From Gammaproteobacteria bacterium (GTDB taxonomy: Bacteria; Pseudomonadota; Gammaproteobacteria; Chromatiales; Chromatiaceae), in the NCBI GenBank assembly GCA_030066355.1, contig JASJBU010000007.1:1-38437 (forward strand): a stretch of DNA of 38,437 bases. The letters are read 5' to 3'. Position numbers and translations under genes: made by a program. The notes below the pieces were generated by a model. That model was not told where the DNA came from. It saw only the letters and a program-made list of their open reading frames with translations, and ran no database searches. Positions 16,174 through 24,994 of the stretch are shown here, one piece after another (the first letter of the stretch is position 1; every line of letters begins with the position of its first letter).

Positions 16174-17658
16174 ATGAAGCAGACACTCCAACTACGACTC
16201 GGCCAACACCTCACCATGACGCCCCAGTTGCAGCAGGCCATCCGCCTGTTGCAGTTGTCAACTTTGGATCTGAGTCAGGAGGTGCAGGAAGCCCTCGAGA
16301 CCAACCCACTGCTGGAGGCCATCGAGGAATACTCCGGCAGTAGCGAACTCAACGGCAGTGATCATCAACCCAAGGAGCTGACCGAGGCGAGCACTGAAGC
16401 TGGCCCGGATAACGACATCAACAACGAGCGAGAGATCAAGACCGATGCTGCATCCATATCGGATGAATTGCCGGTTGACAGCGAATGGACCGATGTCTAC
16501 GACAGTTATGTACCAAGCAGCAGCTCCGCCGCGGAGGGTGGAGACACGGAATTTCTCCTGCAGCAGGGGGCATCCGAATCGCTCCATGACCACCTGCTCT
16601 GGCAATTGAATCTCACCCCTTTATCAGCGCTCGACAATGCTATTGCCACTGCCATCATCGACGGCATCAATGACGACGGGTATTTCACCGGGAATCTGGA
16701 GGACATCTTACGCTCCCTGCAGAACGACGAGATCAGTCTGGATGAAGTGAAGGCGGTGTTACACCGAATTCAGGCGTTCGATCCCCCCGGAGTAGGAGCC
16801 CAGGATCCACAGGACTGCCTACTCATCCAGCTATACCAATTGCCGGAGGAGACCCCCTTTCGCAAGGCCGCCATTCAGCTCTGTAAACATCATTTCAAAC
16901 TTCTGGCAAGCCAGGATCAGGCACAGATCATCCGCCGCATGAAAATTGATGAGCAGACACTCTGCGGCATCACCCAATTGATCCGCTCATTGCATCCGCG
17001 CCCCGGTGCGCTGATCGTCGAATCCAATTCCCAATATGTGGTGCCCGAAGTCTTTGTCACTAAACGCAACGGCCGTTGGCATGTAGAGCTGAACCGGGAA
17101 GCCACGCCAAAATTGAAGGTCAACAGCGAATACGCAAATTTGATACGCCGTGCCGATCAAAGCGAAGACAACACCTTTCTGAAGAATCACCTGCAGGAGG
17201 CCCGCTGGTTCATCAAGAGCCTTATGAGCCGCAATGAGACCATCCTGCGGGTTGCCACCAAGATCGTCGAATACCAACGCGGCTTCTTTGAACACGGCGA
17301 CGAGGCCATGAAACCCCTGGTGCTTCGGGATATCGCCGAATCTTTGGAGATGCATGAATCGACCATCTCCCGGGTTACCACTCAGAAATATATGCACACC
17401 CCGAGAGGCACCTACGAGTTCAAGTACTTCTTCTCCAGCCATGTGAGCACCAGTGCTGGCGGCGAGTGTTCTTCAACCGCAATTCGTGCTCTGATTAAAA
17501 AATTGATTGCTGCTGAAAAGCCCAATAAGCCGCTCAGCGACAATAAGATCGCCACCATACTCTCCGAGCAAGGCATTAAAGTTGCGCGCCGGACGGTGGC
17601 CAAGTACCGTGAGTCGATGAGCATCCCGCCATCGAACGAGCGAAAGCGCCTGCTTTGA
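16174..17658 (+). CDS. rpoN: RNA polymerase sigma-54 factor
   Basis: Directs RNA polymerase to -24/-12 promoters that need AAA+ activators. 494 residues (E. coli 477). Region I (1-50) is Gln/Leu-rich (MKQTLQLRLGQHLTMTPQLQ). Region II (about 55-125) is acidic and accounts for the extra length. The core-binding domain is at about 130-320. The helix-turn-helix lies near 390-420 (SLEMHESTISRVTTQKY). The RpoN box ARRTVAKYRE is at 471-480. hpf and ptsN follow, the conserved rpoN neighbourhood. Confidence 0.98.
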   Translation: MKQTLQLRLGQHLTMTPQLQQAIRLLQLSTLDLSQEVQEALETNPLLEAIEEYSGSSELNGSDHQPKELTEASTEAGPDNDINNEREIKTDAASISDELPVDSEWTDVYDSYVPSSSSAAEGGDTEFLLQQGASESLHDHLLWQLNLTPLSALDNAIATAIIDGINDDGYFTGNLEDILRSLQNDEISLDEVKAVLHRIQAFDPPGVGAQDPQDCLLIQLYQLPEETPFRKAAIQLCKHHFKLLASQDQAQIIRRMKIDEQTLCGITQLIRSLHPRPGALIVESNSQYVVPEVFVTKRNGRWHVELNREATPKLKVNSEYANLIRRADQSEDNTFLKNHLQEARWFIKSLMSRNETILRVATKIVEYQRGFFEHGDEAMKPLVLRDIAESLEMHESTISRVTTQKYMHTPRGTYEFKYFFSSHVSTSAGGECSSTAIRALIKKLIAAEKPNKPLSDNKIATILSEQGIKVARRTVAKYRESMSIPPSNERKRLL

Positions 17659-17724
17659 ATCCGTTCAATCGGCAGATCCAGCGGGCAGACTGATGAGAAG
17701 ACTCATCTAAGATAGGAGATAATT

Positions 17725-18051
17725 ATGCAAATCAGCGTGACCGGCCATCATGTCGATATCAGCGATGCTCTGAAAAGTTATGTGGATAACAAATTCGAGC
17801 GTCTCGAGCGCCACTTCGAGCATGTCACCAACGTCCATGTGATACTCAGCGTAGAGAAGTTACGCCAAAAGGCCGAAGCAACCATGCACATCAATGGCGC
17901 AAAGGTCTTTGCCGACTCGGTCCATGAGGACATGTATGCCGCCATCGACGGCTTGACAGACAAGCTAGACAGGCAGGTCATCAAACATAAGGAAAAAATG
18001 CAAAACCGCCGTGGCGGAAATGGCGTCAAATACGCCGAGCAATCCGAGTAA
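17725..18051 (+). CDS. hpf: Ribosome hibernation promoting factor (short form)
   Basis: Binds the 30S decoding centre and helps form inactive 100S ribosomes in slow growth. 108 residues, so the short S30AE type without the long-form dimerisation domain. MQISVTGHHVDISDALKSYVDNKF and HVILSVEKLRQKAEATMHINGAKVFADSVHEDMYAAID mark the fold. The ribosome-binding site TAGGAGA lies 6 bases before the ATG. It is in the usual place after rpoN. Confidence 0.96.
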   Translation: MQISVTGHHVDISDALKSYVDNKFERLERHFEHVTNVHVILSVEKLRQKAEATMHINGAKVFADSVHEDMYAAIDGLTDKLDRQVIKHKEKMQNRRGGNGVKYAEQSE

Positions 18052-18072
18052 CAGTCTACTGGCGAGGTCTCC

Positions 18073-18534
18073 ATGTTTCCCGACGGCTTTATTGTTGAGA
18101 AGCGTATCGGCTGCAACGTGGCGGCAGCCAGCAAGAAACGGGTACTGGAACAGCTGGGCAAGCGGCTGGCTCAACCTGTTCCAGCCCTGACCCAAGATAT
18201 TGTCTTCGACGCCCTGCAGCAACGCGAGCGTCTCGGCAGCACCGGGCTTGGGAATGGCATTGCCCTACCCCATGCCCGTATGCCACAGGTCGCCAAGGCC
18301 GTCGGTGCCTTTATCCAGATACCCAATGGGGTTGATTTCGACGCGGTGGACAATCAGCCTGTGGATCTCGCATTCGGTATGCTGGTCCCTGAAAACGCCA
18401 CCGATGAACATCTGCAACTGCTCGCCCAATTGGCGAAGCTGTTCAGCGATACTGATTTCTGTAGTTTGTTGCGCAAGGCTGAAACAGCCGAGGAGTTATT
18501 GACCCTGATCCTGAATCAGCATATCTCCAGCTAG
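18073..18534 (+). CDS. ptsN: Nitrogen-type PTS enzyme IIA (EIIA-Ntr)
   Basis: Regulatory phosphocarrier; in its unphosphorylated state it controls potassium transport and sigma-54-linked functions in model species. 153 residues. The phosphorylation site is His67 in GNGIALPHAR. The downstream GVDFDAVDNQPVDLAFGMLVP is typical. It begins 21 bases after hpf and ends 2 bases before hprK. It would receive phosphate from EI (ptsI, 21317) through HPr (21051) encoded in the same cluster. Confidence 0.96.
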   Translation: MFPDGFIVEKRIGCNVAAASKKRVLEQLGKRLAQPVPALTQDIVFDALQQRERLGSTGLGNGIALPHARMPQVAKAVGAFIQIPNGVDFDAVDNQPVDLAFGMLVPENATDEHLQLLAQLAKLFSDTDFCSLLRKAETAEELLTLILNQHISS

Positions 18535-18536
18535 GC

Positions 18537-19478
18537 ATGACACCCACCAAGACCATCCGTGATCTGTACGAAAAATTCGTGACGGAACTCGAGTTGCGAT
18601 GGGATGGCGAGGGTGATGTTCGACTGGACGTCGAGGGCGATACGGAGCATGAGCCAAACATCCCGATGGTCGGACCATTCAACATGATACGTCCCAATCG
18701 TATCCAAATCATCGGGCCACCTGAACAAAAACATCTAAAATCCTTGGGAGAACCCGGCCATCAAAATTGCCTGGAAAGCCTTTTCAGTACCCAGCCGGCA
18801 GCGATCATCTTTACTGACAACCTCTCACCCACCTCGGATTGCGCGGCACTTGCCAAGAAAACCCGGACCGCCCTGATCAAGACCGCTCAACCCGATTACC
18901 GAATCATCAGCCATCTTTTGGCTCATTTCAGCAAGCTCTCCAATGAAAGCATCCTGTTACACGGGGTTTTCATGGAAGTCTTAGGTAAGGGCGTCCTGCT
19001 AACCGGCATGCCTGCTGCCGGCAAGCGCGAACTTGCGCTTGAACTCGTTTCTCGGGGACATCGTCTGGTGGCCGACGACGCCACCGAATTCATGCGCCTC
19101 GACCAGCAGACGTTGAATGGACGCTGCCCCCCCGTCCTCCAGGACTTCCTGGAAGTGCGAGGGCTCGGCGTACTGAACATCCGCGCGATGTTCGGCAACA
19201 GCGCAATCAAACCCAAGAAAGTCTCACACTTGATTATTGATTTACAGCCCCTGGAGCAGATCTCCCACAAGATAGATCGTCTTCATGGCAATCAATCCAA
19301 CAGCGACATTCTCGGTGTCACGGTGCCTAAAACCACCATACCCGTAGCCCCTGGCCGGAATCTGGCGATCCAGGTCGAGACTGCAGTCCGTCAACACCTG
19401 CTGCATATCGAAGGCTATGACGCTGCTGACGACTTTACCCGAAGACAACGGGAACACATCGATCATCCGCATGACTGA
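18537..19478 (+). CDS. hprK: HPr kinase/phosphorylase, altered P-loop
   Basis: In the family, phosphorylates and dephosphorylates Ser46 of HPr. 313 residues. The N-terminal domain (about 1-130) is divergent. In the C-terminal domain the conserved His142 (LLHGVFMEVLG), the Asp pair in GHRLVADD (180-181) and the signature LEVRGLGVLNIRAMFG are retained. The P-loop, however, reads GMPAAGKRE (157-165). The residue after Lys163 is Arg164, where the family has Ser (GxSGxGKS) that binds the Mg of ATP. The gene is otherwise intact and tightly packed after ptsN. Kinase activity cannot be assumed. Confidence 0.92.
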   Translation: MTPTKTIRDLYEKFVTELELRWDGEGDVRLDVEGDTEHEPNIPMVGPFNMIRPNRIQIIGPPEQKHLKSLGEPGHQNCLESLFSTQPAAIIFTDNLSPTSDCAALAKKTRTALIKTAQPDYRIISHLLAHFSKLSNESILLHGVFMEVLGKGVLLTGMPAAGKRELALELVSRGHRLVADDATEFMRLDQQTLNGRCPPVLQDFLEVRGLGVLNIRAMFGNSAIKPKKVSHLIIDLQPLEQISHKIDRLHGNQSNSDILGVTVPKTTIPVAPGRNLAIQVETAVRQHLLHIEGYDAADDFTRRQREHIDHPHD

Positions 19479-19780
19479 ATCTGAGAGAACCGACAATCTC
19501 TTGACCACACACCCAATGGTCGAGACCTGCGAATGGTACTAGAGTGGAAGTTTCATGCCGCAGAAAACTCATACCACATGCCTATTGTCTTCTCCCGCGC
19601 GCTTTGGGTTAATCTAAACTATCAAGAGAAATGTTGACTGCAAATACGACAGGACCGGCCGAGCAATAAGATCCTGAAAGCATCGATCAACAGTGGATAA
19701 TAAAGCTCCGCTCATGCCTTCTTTTCCAACAGGATTGAAAGACAGCGATCAACTCTAACAACCACACAACCAAGGTAATC
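19479..19780. other. Gap between hprK and rapZ
   Basis: 302 bases with no supported gene. It contains a short hairpin GACCA-N9-TGGTC soon after the hprK stop and the weak promoter listed separately. The gap breaks an otherwise compact run of PTS genes, so rapZ and the genes after it are probably transcribed from here. Confidence 0.4.
19674..19701 (+). promoter_or_regulatory. Possible promoter of rapZ and downstream PTS genes
   Basis: CTGAAA (19674-19679), a 16-base spacer and GATAAT (19696-19701), 80 bases before rapZ. A weak match; it is listed because a promoter is expected in this gap. Confidence 0.3.
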
Positions 19781-20641
19781 ATGGGCATCAAGATAGACAT
19801 CATAACCGGACTCTCAGGCTCAGGAAAAACCATCGCCCTACACACCTTGGAAGATTTGGGTTACTACTGTATCGACAATCTACCGGTCTGCCTGTTAGCG
19901 GCATTTGCCGAGCATCTGGCCAAAAACCCCGAAGAGATCTTTTCCCGAACCGCTGTCGGCATCGACGCGCGTAGCCAACCTACGCACATTGCCAAACTGC
20001 CGGAAAAGGTCAAACAGATGCGTGAACAGGGAATTCAATGCGAGATCGTATTTTTGGAGGCCCAGCCCGACACCCTGATCAAGCGCTTCAGTGAAACCAA
20101 ACGCAAACATCCGCTATCCGATGAAAACCGCTCCCTTGCCGAAGCGATAAGACTGGAACGTACTCTGCTGGAGCCGCTCATCAACAGTGCCGATCTGCTC
20201 ATCGATACTACGCATACTACACTGCATGAATTGCGGAGCCTGATTCGTGACCGAATTGGCGAGACAACCCGCCGTGTCTCACTGTTGTTCGAATCCTTTG
20301 GATTCAAACACGGCGTACCTCGAGATGTAGACTTCGTTTTCGACGTCCGGTGCCTACCCAATCCCTATTGGGAACGGGAGCTACGGCCCCTGACCGGCCT
20401 TGACCCTCAGGTAGCGGCGTTTCTTGAACGCAGCATCGAAACCGAGGACATGCTGAACGACTTGATCCTGTTCCTGGAACGCTGGGTCCCGCGTTTCGAA
20501 GCGGATGGGCGTAGCTACCTGACCATCGCCATCGGTTGCACGGGCGGACAGCATCGCTCCGTTTTCATCACAGACCGGCTCTTCAACTATTTTCAGAGCC
20601 AGGGCCATAAAGTTCTGAGCCGCCACCGGGAATTACCATGA
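19781..20641 (+). CDS. rapZ: RNase adapter protein RapZ
   Basis: Nucleotide-binding protein that in E. coli presents GlmZ sRNA to RNase E and senses glucosamine-6-phosphate. 286 residues (E. coli 284). Walker A GLSGSGKT is at residues 10-17, with LEDLGYYCIDNLP after it. The C-terminal half holds DVRCLPNPYWE and the conserved GCTGGQHRSVFI. The stop overlaps the start of the IIA gene by four bases. No GlmZ-like RNA is evident in this window. Confidence 0.97.
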   Translation: MGIKIDIITGLSGSGKTIALHTLEDLGYYCIDNLPVCLLAAFAEHLAKNPEEIFSRTAVGIDARSQPTHIAKLPEKVKQMREQGIQCEIVFLEAQPDTLIKRFSETKRKHPLSDENRSLAEAIRLERTLLEPLINSADLLIDTTHTTLHELRSLIRDRIGETTRRVSLLFESFGFKHGVPRDVDFVFDVRCLPNPYWERELRPLTGLDPQVAAFLERSIETEDMLNDLILFLERWVPRFEADGRSYLTIAIGCTGGQHRSVFITDRLFNYFQSQGHKVLSRHRELP

Positions 20642-21036
20642 GCATCGGACTCCTCATCATCACCCATGACTCGATCGGTGATGCATTCCTTACCACCGCG
20701 AAGCGTATGTTCGAGAAGCCGCCATTGGCGTGCCGGACCCTGGAGGTCAACAACAGCAGCAATCCAGACGAAGTCAACCGCCAGGCACTCGAGTTGGTAA
20801 AGCAACTGGATAAAGGCGATGGTGTGCTCGTGCTTACGGATATGTATGGTTCAACCCCCAGCAACATCGCCGCTCGGCTATTACACAAGGGAAAGGTCAA
20901 CGTGGTAGCGGGCATCAACCTACCGATGTTGGTCAGAGTACTCAATTATGCGGAACTCAACCTGGATGAGCTCACACTTAAAGCCGTCAGTGGCGGTAAC
21001 GACGGCATCGTGCGTTGCATCCCGGGAACAGTCTAA
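20638..21036 (+). CDS. Mannose-type PTS enzyme IIA domain protein
   Basis: Phosphocarrier of the EIIA-Man fold, standing alone without IIB, IIC or IID. 132 residues. The predicted phosphorylated His10 lies in LLIITHDSIGDAF. VLTDMYGSTPSN and GINLPMLVRVLNY complete the family pattern. Overlap with rapZ and linkage to HPr and EI suggest a regulatory role rather than mannose uptake. Such orphan IIA proteins are common beside hprK/rapZ in beta- and gammaproteobacteria. Confidence 0.92.
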   Translation: MSIGLLIITHDSIGDAFLTTAKRMFEKPPLACRTLEVNNSSNPDEVNRQALELVKQLDKGDGVLVLTDMYGSTPSNIAARLLHKGKVNVVAGINLPMLVRVLNYAELNLDELTLKAVSGGNDGIVRCIPGTV

Positions 21037-21050
21037 GCATACTGAGAGCT

Positions 21051-21320
21051 ATGATCACCAAGCAGATCACCATCATCAACAAACTCGGGCTGCATGCCCG
21101 AGCGGCCGCTAAACTCGTGAGCTGCGCCAGCGGCTACCTCAGTAACGTCCACCTGAAACGCAACGGTCAAACAGTCAACGGTAAAAGTATCATGGGCGTC
21201 ATGATGCTGGCCGCCAGCCAAGGCAGTAGCCTGGATGTCGAGGTATCGGGAGAAGATGAAACCGAAGCTCTGGAGGCACTGGAACGCCTGATCAATGATC
21301 GCTTCGGAGAAGATCAGTGA
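21051..21320 (+). CDS. ptsH: Phosphocarrier protein HPr
   Basis: Shuttles phosphate from EI to the EIIA proteins. 89 residues from the ATG at 21051, which matches the usual HPr N-terminus; an in-frame upstream codon at 21015 lies inside the IIA gene. His15 (NKLGLHARAA) is the EI-dependent site. Ser46 (VNGKSIMG) is the site used by HprK. Both are present, so this HPr can in principle take both modifications. The stop overlaps the ptsI GTG start. Confidence 0.96.
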   Translation: MITKQITIINKLGLHARAAAKLVSCASGYLSNVHLKRNGQTVNGKSIMGVMMLAASQGSSLDVEVSGEDETEALEALERLINDRFGEDQ

Positions 21321-23056
21321 CCCTCAGCTGTCTCGGCATCGGTATCAGTTCCTTGCATGAGATTGCTATCGGCGATGCCTACCTCCTGCAGCAACACACT
21401 CCTGAAATCAACAAACGGGAGATTTCTGCAGAATCCACCGAACAGGAAGTGGCGCGCTATGCAAATGCCCTGACCTCGGCACGTAACAAGCTGACGACCA
21501 TCCGCCAACAGATACCGGGGGAAACCGCTAAAGATATCCGGGCATTCATCGACACTCATCTGCTCATGCTGGAAGACAGCGCTCTCAGCGAGGCGCCCAT
21601 CGAGCTGATCCGTCAACACCACTACTCGGCCGAATGGGCGCTGCAAGTCAGGCGTGACGAGTTGGTCAAGATCTTCGATGAAATGGAAGATCCCTACCTG
21701 AGGACCCGCAAAGACGATGTGGAGCATGTAGTGGGATTAGTGCAGATCGCCCTCGCCGGCGGCAACGAACCGCCCCCTGACAATCTGCATGATCGCATCG
21801 TGGTGGCCAGAGACTTGACGCCGGCCGATACCATTCTGATGAAACACCAGGGTGTGGCCGCCTTTGTCACCGAATTCGGCGGCCCACTCTCGCACACGGC
21901 CATCCTAGCCCGGAGCCTGGGGATACCTGCGGTCGTGGGTATCCACCAAGCCACCCAGTTGCTACAACAGGGAGAAACCCTGGTGGTGGATGGAGCTCAG
22001 GGCGTGGTGCTCGCGCAACCCTCGCCGAAGATGCTGGTCCACTACCAGAATCGCATGAGGGCCCTGGAACTCCGCGAAGCGGAGCTCAGGCGGCATATCG
22101 ATCTGCCGGCCTTTACCCACGATGGGGAGCGGATCGCTCTGTTCGCCAATATCGAACTGCCGGAAGACATCGATGCCACCCTGCAAAACCGGGCCGATGG
22201 GGTTGGACTGTTCCGCACCGAATTCTTATACATGAACCGCCGGACCCCTCCGACCGAGGAGGAACAGCTGGAGGCCTATCTGGCTGCAGTGGATGGCCTG
22301 AAGGGCATTCCGATCACCATTCGCACCCTGGATCTGGGGGCAGATAAAACCACCAGCGGCAATGGCTGCCTACCCTCTGTCAACCCGGCACTGGGCCTGC
22401 GTGCGATTCGCCTGTGTCTGAAGGAACCCAGGCTCTTCATACCCCAGTTGAGGGCGATCCTGCGGGCCTCGGCCAAAGGGCCGGTGCGCCTGATGATACC
22501 GATGCTCTCGTCGCTCCAGCAACTGCAGGACACCCTGGATCTGATCGAGCAGACCAAACGGGACCTGCAGGCGGAAGGACTGGATTTCGACCCGCAGATA
22601 CCGGTCGGCGGAATGATCGAAATTCCCGCCGCGGCGATCACAGCACGCTCCTTCGCCCGTCAGCTCGACTTTTTATCGATCGGCACCAACGACCTGATCC
22701 AATACACTCTGGCAGTGGACCGCATGGACGAAGAGGTCAACTTTCTATTCGATCCTTTGCACCCAGCCGTCTTGCAGTTGATCCGCACCACCATCGATGC
22801 AGCGCTGGAGGCCAATATCCCTATCGGCATGTGCGGTGAGATGGCAGGTGATCCCCGTTTCACCCGCCTGCTGCTGGGTATGGGTCTGCGCGAACTGAGC
22901 ATGCAGCCTTCAGCGCTCCTGGAGACCCGGGAAATCATCCGCAGCAGCAATCTCAAGGACCTCGGCCAACGCACCCGTGAATTCTTCGCTCAACTGTATG
23001 AGGGTGAGATCACCCCCCTGTTCGACCGCTTGTTCACCAACGACCACGCCCATTAA
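21317..23056 (+). CDS. ptsI: PTS enzyme I (phosphoenolpyruvate-protein phosphotransferase)
   Basis: Autophosphorylates from PEP and passes phosphate to HPr. 579 residues (E. coli EI 575). The GTG start at 21317 overlaps the ptsH stop (GTGA). The phosphorylated His193 lies in GGPLSHTAILARSLG. The C-terminal PEP-binding barrel has FRTEFLYMNR, TIRTLDLGADK, FLSIGTNDLIQYTLAVDR and the catalytic Cys in IGMCGEMAGDP. No N-terminal GAF domain is present, so it is a plain EI rather than PtsP. It completes the rapZ-IIA-HPr-EI run. Confidence 0.96.
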   Translation: MTLSCLGIGISSLHEIAIGDAYLLQQHTPEINKREISAESTEQEVARYANALTSARNKLTTIRQQIPGETAKDIRAFIDTHLLMLEDSALSEAPIELIRQHHYSAEWALQVRRDELVKIFDEMEDPYLRTRKDDVEHVVGLVQIALAGGNEPPPDNLHDRIVVARDLTPADTILMKHQGVAAFVTEFGGPLSHTAILARSLGIPAVVGIHQATQLLQQGETLVVDGAQGVVLAQPSPKMLVHYQNRMRALELREAELRRHIDLPAFTHDGERIALFANIELPEDIDATLQNRADGVGLFRTEFLYMNRRTPPTEEEQLEAYLAAVDGLKGIPITIRTLDLGADKTTSGNGCLPSVNPALGLRAIRLCLKEPRLFIPQLRAILRASAKGPVRLMIPMLSSLQQLQDTLDLIEQTKRDLQAEGLDFDPQIPVGGMIEIPAAAITARSFARQLDFLSIGTNDLIQYTLAVDRMDEEVNFLFDPLHPAVLQLIRTTIDAALEANIPIGMCGEMAGDPRFTRLLLGMGLRELSMQPSALLETREIIRSSNLKDLGQRTREFFAQLYEGEITPLFDRLFTNDHAH

Positions 23057-23176
23057 TCCCGCCTGCCGATCAGGCATGATCGCCGAGGTAATGCTTAGCG
23101 GATCGGATTCACCACTTCCCGGCTCTCACACCCCCGGCTAAACTCAAGCTGTCCAGCATGTAGAGAGGTTCCACCG

Positions 23177-24623
23177 ATGTCGACCAATGGGCCGATAAAC
23201 TCGGATAAAGCCGTCTGCAACTGGTTCATGAGGTATCGAGCAGTGGCGCCATCCTCAAGGCCAGGCGCATGCTGAACGCCTTACGTCCGGCGGAAATCGC
23301 GCATCTCCTCGAATCGCTGCCGCTCAATCCACGCAAGATCGCCTGGCAGCTGGTCGACGAATCCGCCGAGGGTGAGATCCTCTTGGAGATGACCGATGAG
23401 CTCCGTGACAGCCTGATCCAAGAGATGGCCACCGCCGAGTTGGTCGCTGCCACCGAAGGCCTGGATAGCGACGATCTGGCAGATCTGCTCAAGGAATTGC
23501 CTCGTTATATCACCTGGCAGGTGTTGGACTTTCTGGATCTGCAAAATCGAGAAAGGCTCGAAGGCGTGCTCTCCTATCCCGAGGACAGTGCCGGCGGCAT
23601 GATGAATGTGGACAGGGTCACGGTTCGGACCGAGGTGACCCTCGACGTGGTCATGCGTTATTTACGCAAACTCGGGACCCAAGTGCCCAGAGTCACGGAC
23701 AAACTGTTTGTAGTCAATCGGGACGGACGCTATTTGGGTGCCCTGTCCCTCCCGGTGGTGCTCACTCGCGACCCGAACGACACACTAGCCGAGGTCATGT
23801 CCCTCGACCTGCAACCCATACCGGCTGACTGGAACGAACGTGAGGTCGCCAACCGCTTCGAACGACACGACCTGCTCTCGGCACCGGTGGTGGATTCACA
23901 AGGCCAGTTGCTGGGGCGGATCACCGTCGATGACGTGGTGGATGTGATCCGTGAAGAGGGCGAACATCAGTACATGGGCAAGCCGGCCTTAGCGAAGATG
24001 AGGATATGTTCGCACAGGTCCTCGTGAGTGCCCGACGTCGCGCCATTTGGCTTGGCATCAATCTGCTGACCGCGCTACTCGCGTCTTGGGTCATCCGCCA
24101 ATTCGAAGCCACCCTCGACCAGATCGTCGCCTTGGCAATCCTGATGCCGATCGTCGCAAGCATGGGCGGTATCGCCGGAACCCAGAGCTTGACCCTGGCG
24201 ATCCGGGGTATCGCCTTGGGCCAGCTCTCCACCAACAACTCCCGCTGGCTGCTCGCCAAGGAACTGGCGGTGGGCGCCATCAACAGCGCCGTGTGGGCCC
24301 TGGTGGAGGGAATCATCGTCGGGTTCTGGTTCCACCAAGCGAATATCGCAATCCTGAGCGCCGCTGCGATGACCATCAACCTGATTATTGCCGCTGTGGC
24401 AGGGGCCGTGTTGCTGCTGATTTTAGAGAAGATCGGTATCGATCCGGCACTGGCCGGAGGGGTACTGCTCACCACCGTGACCGTTGTCGTCGGCTTTCTT
24501 GCCTTCCTGGGTCTGGCGGCCTGGTTTATGCTGAGAGGCTCAGCCAGCAAGGCCTGGCAAGCCGCCCTCACCATTCACTCGCCAACACGACCTGCCTCCC
24601 AGGCAACCAGCGGTGGATGGTAG
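23177..24623 (+). pseudogene. mgtE: Magnesium transporter MgtE, broken by two frameshifts
   Basis: MgtE is a Mg2+ channel with a cytosolic N domain, two CBS domains and five C-terminal membrane helices. All parts are recognisable but in three frames. The start ATG 23177 has GAGAGG 8 bases upstream. A missing base near 23211 shifts to the frame that codes SSSGAILKARRMLNALRPAEIAHLLESLP and the CBS domains. A second missing base near 23981, after EHQYMG, shifts to the frame beginning AGLSEDEDMFAQVL and the membrane domain (GGIAGTQS). The pore motif that normally reads TVTDVVG is TVTVVVG (Val codon 24483-24485), losing the Mg2+-coordinating Asp. The C-terminus runs on into the neighbouring VOC gene. 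Sequencing errors could explain the shifts but not the Asp loss. Confidence 0.88.
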
Positions 24624-24994
24624 ATGAGCTGCACAAGCGTACCGTCCGGATCGCAACAATAGAAACTGCGTGCGCCGTCCCGGTGGTTCCGGGGCTCGGT
24701 ATGCATGCGCACCCCCTGTTGTTGTAGGAAGCCAAACCATGCATCCACCTCGTCGGCGCCCGCAAGAACAAAACCGATGTGGTCGAGACGCTGTCCCAGT
24801 TCATCACGCTCCACGTCAGGCGCTTGATGCAGGGCAAGATTATCGGGCCCGGAGCTGAGATAAAGATTCTGCGCATCGGGCCGCCACTCCACCCGCATCC
24901 CGAGTAGCTCCACGTAAAAATACTCACAAGCCTGCAGGTCCATGACATAGAGTGCGACATGACGCATCCCGAGCGTTGCACCCGGTCGATTCAA
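24575..24994 (-). CDS. VOC-fold (glyoxalase/dioxygenase superfamily) protein
   Basis: 139 residues with two beta-alpha-beta-beta-beta modules. MRHVALYVMDL (His12) begins module one and RLDHIGFVLAG begins module two. The closing SFYCCDPDGTLVQLIYHP has Gln where many members have the metal-binding Glu. The substrate is unknown. The start is TTG 24994, overlapping the stop of the DUF885-like gene by four bases; ATG 24967 is an alternative. The 3' end overlaps the mgtE remnant tail to tail by 49 bases. Confidence 0.82.
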   Translation of the reverse strand: MNRPGATLGMRHVALYVMDLQACEYFYVELLGMRVEWRPDAQNLYLSSGPDNLALHQAPDVERDELGQRLDHIGFVLAGADEVDAWFGFLQQQGVRMHTEPRNHRDGARSFYCCDPDGTLVQLIYHPPLVAWEAGRVGE

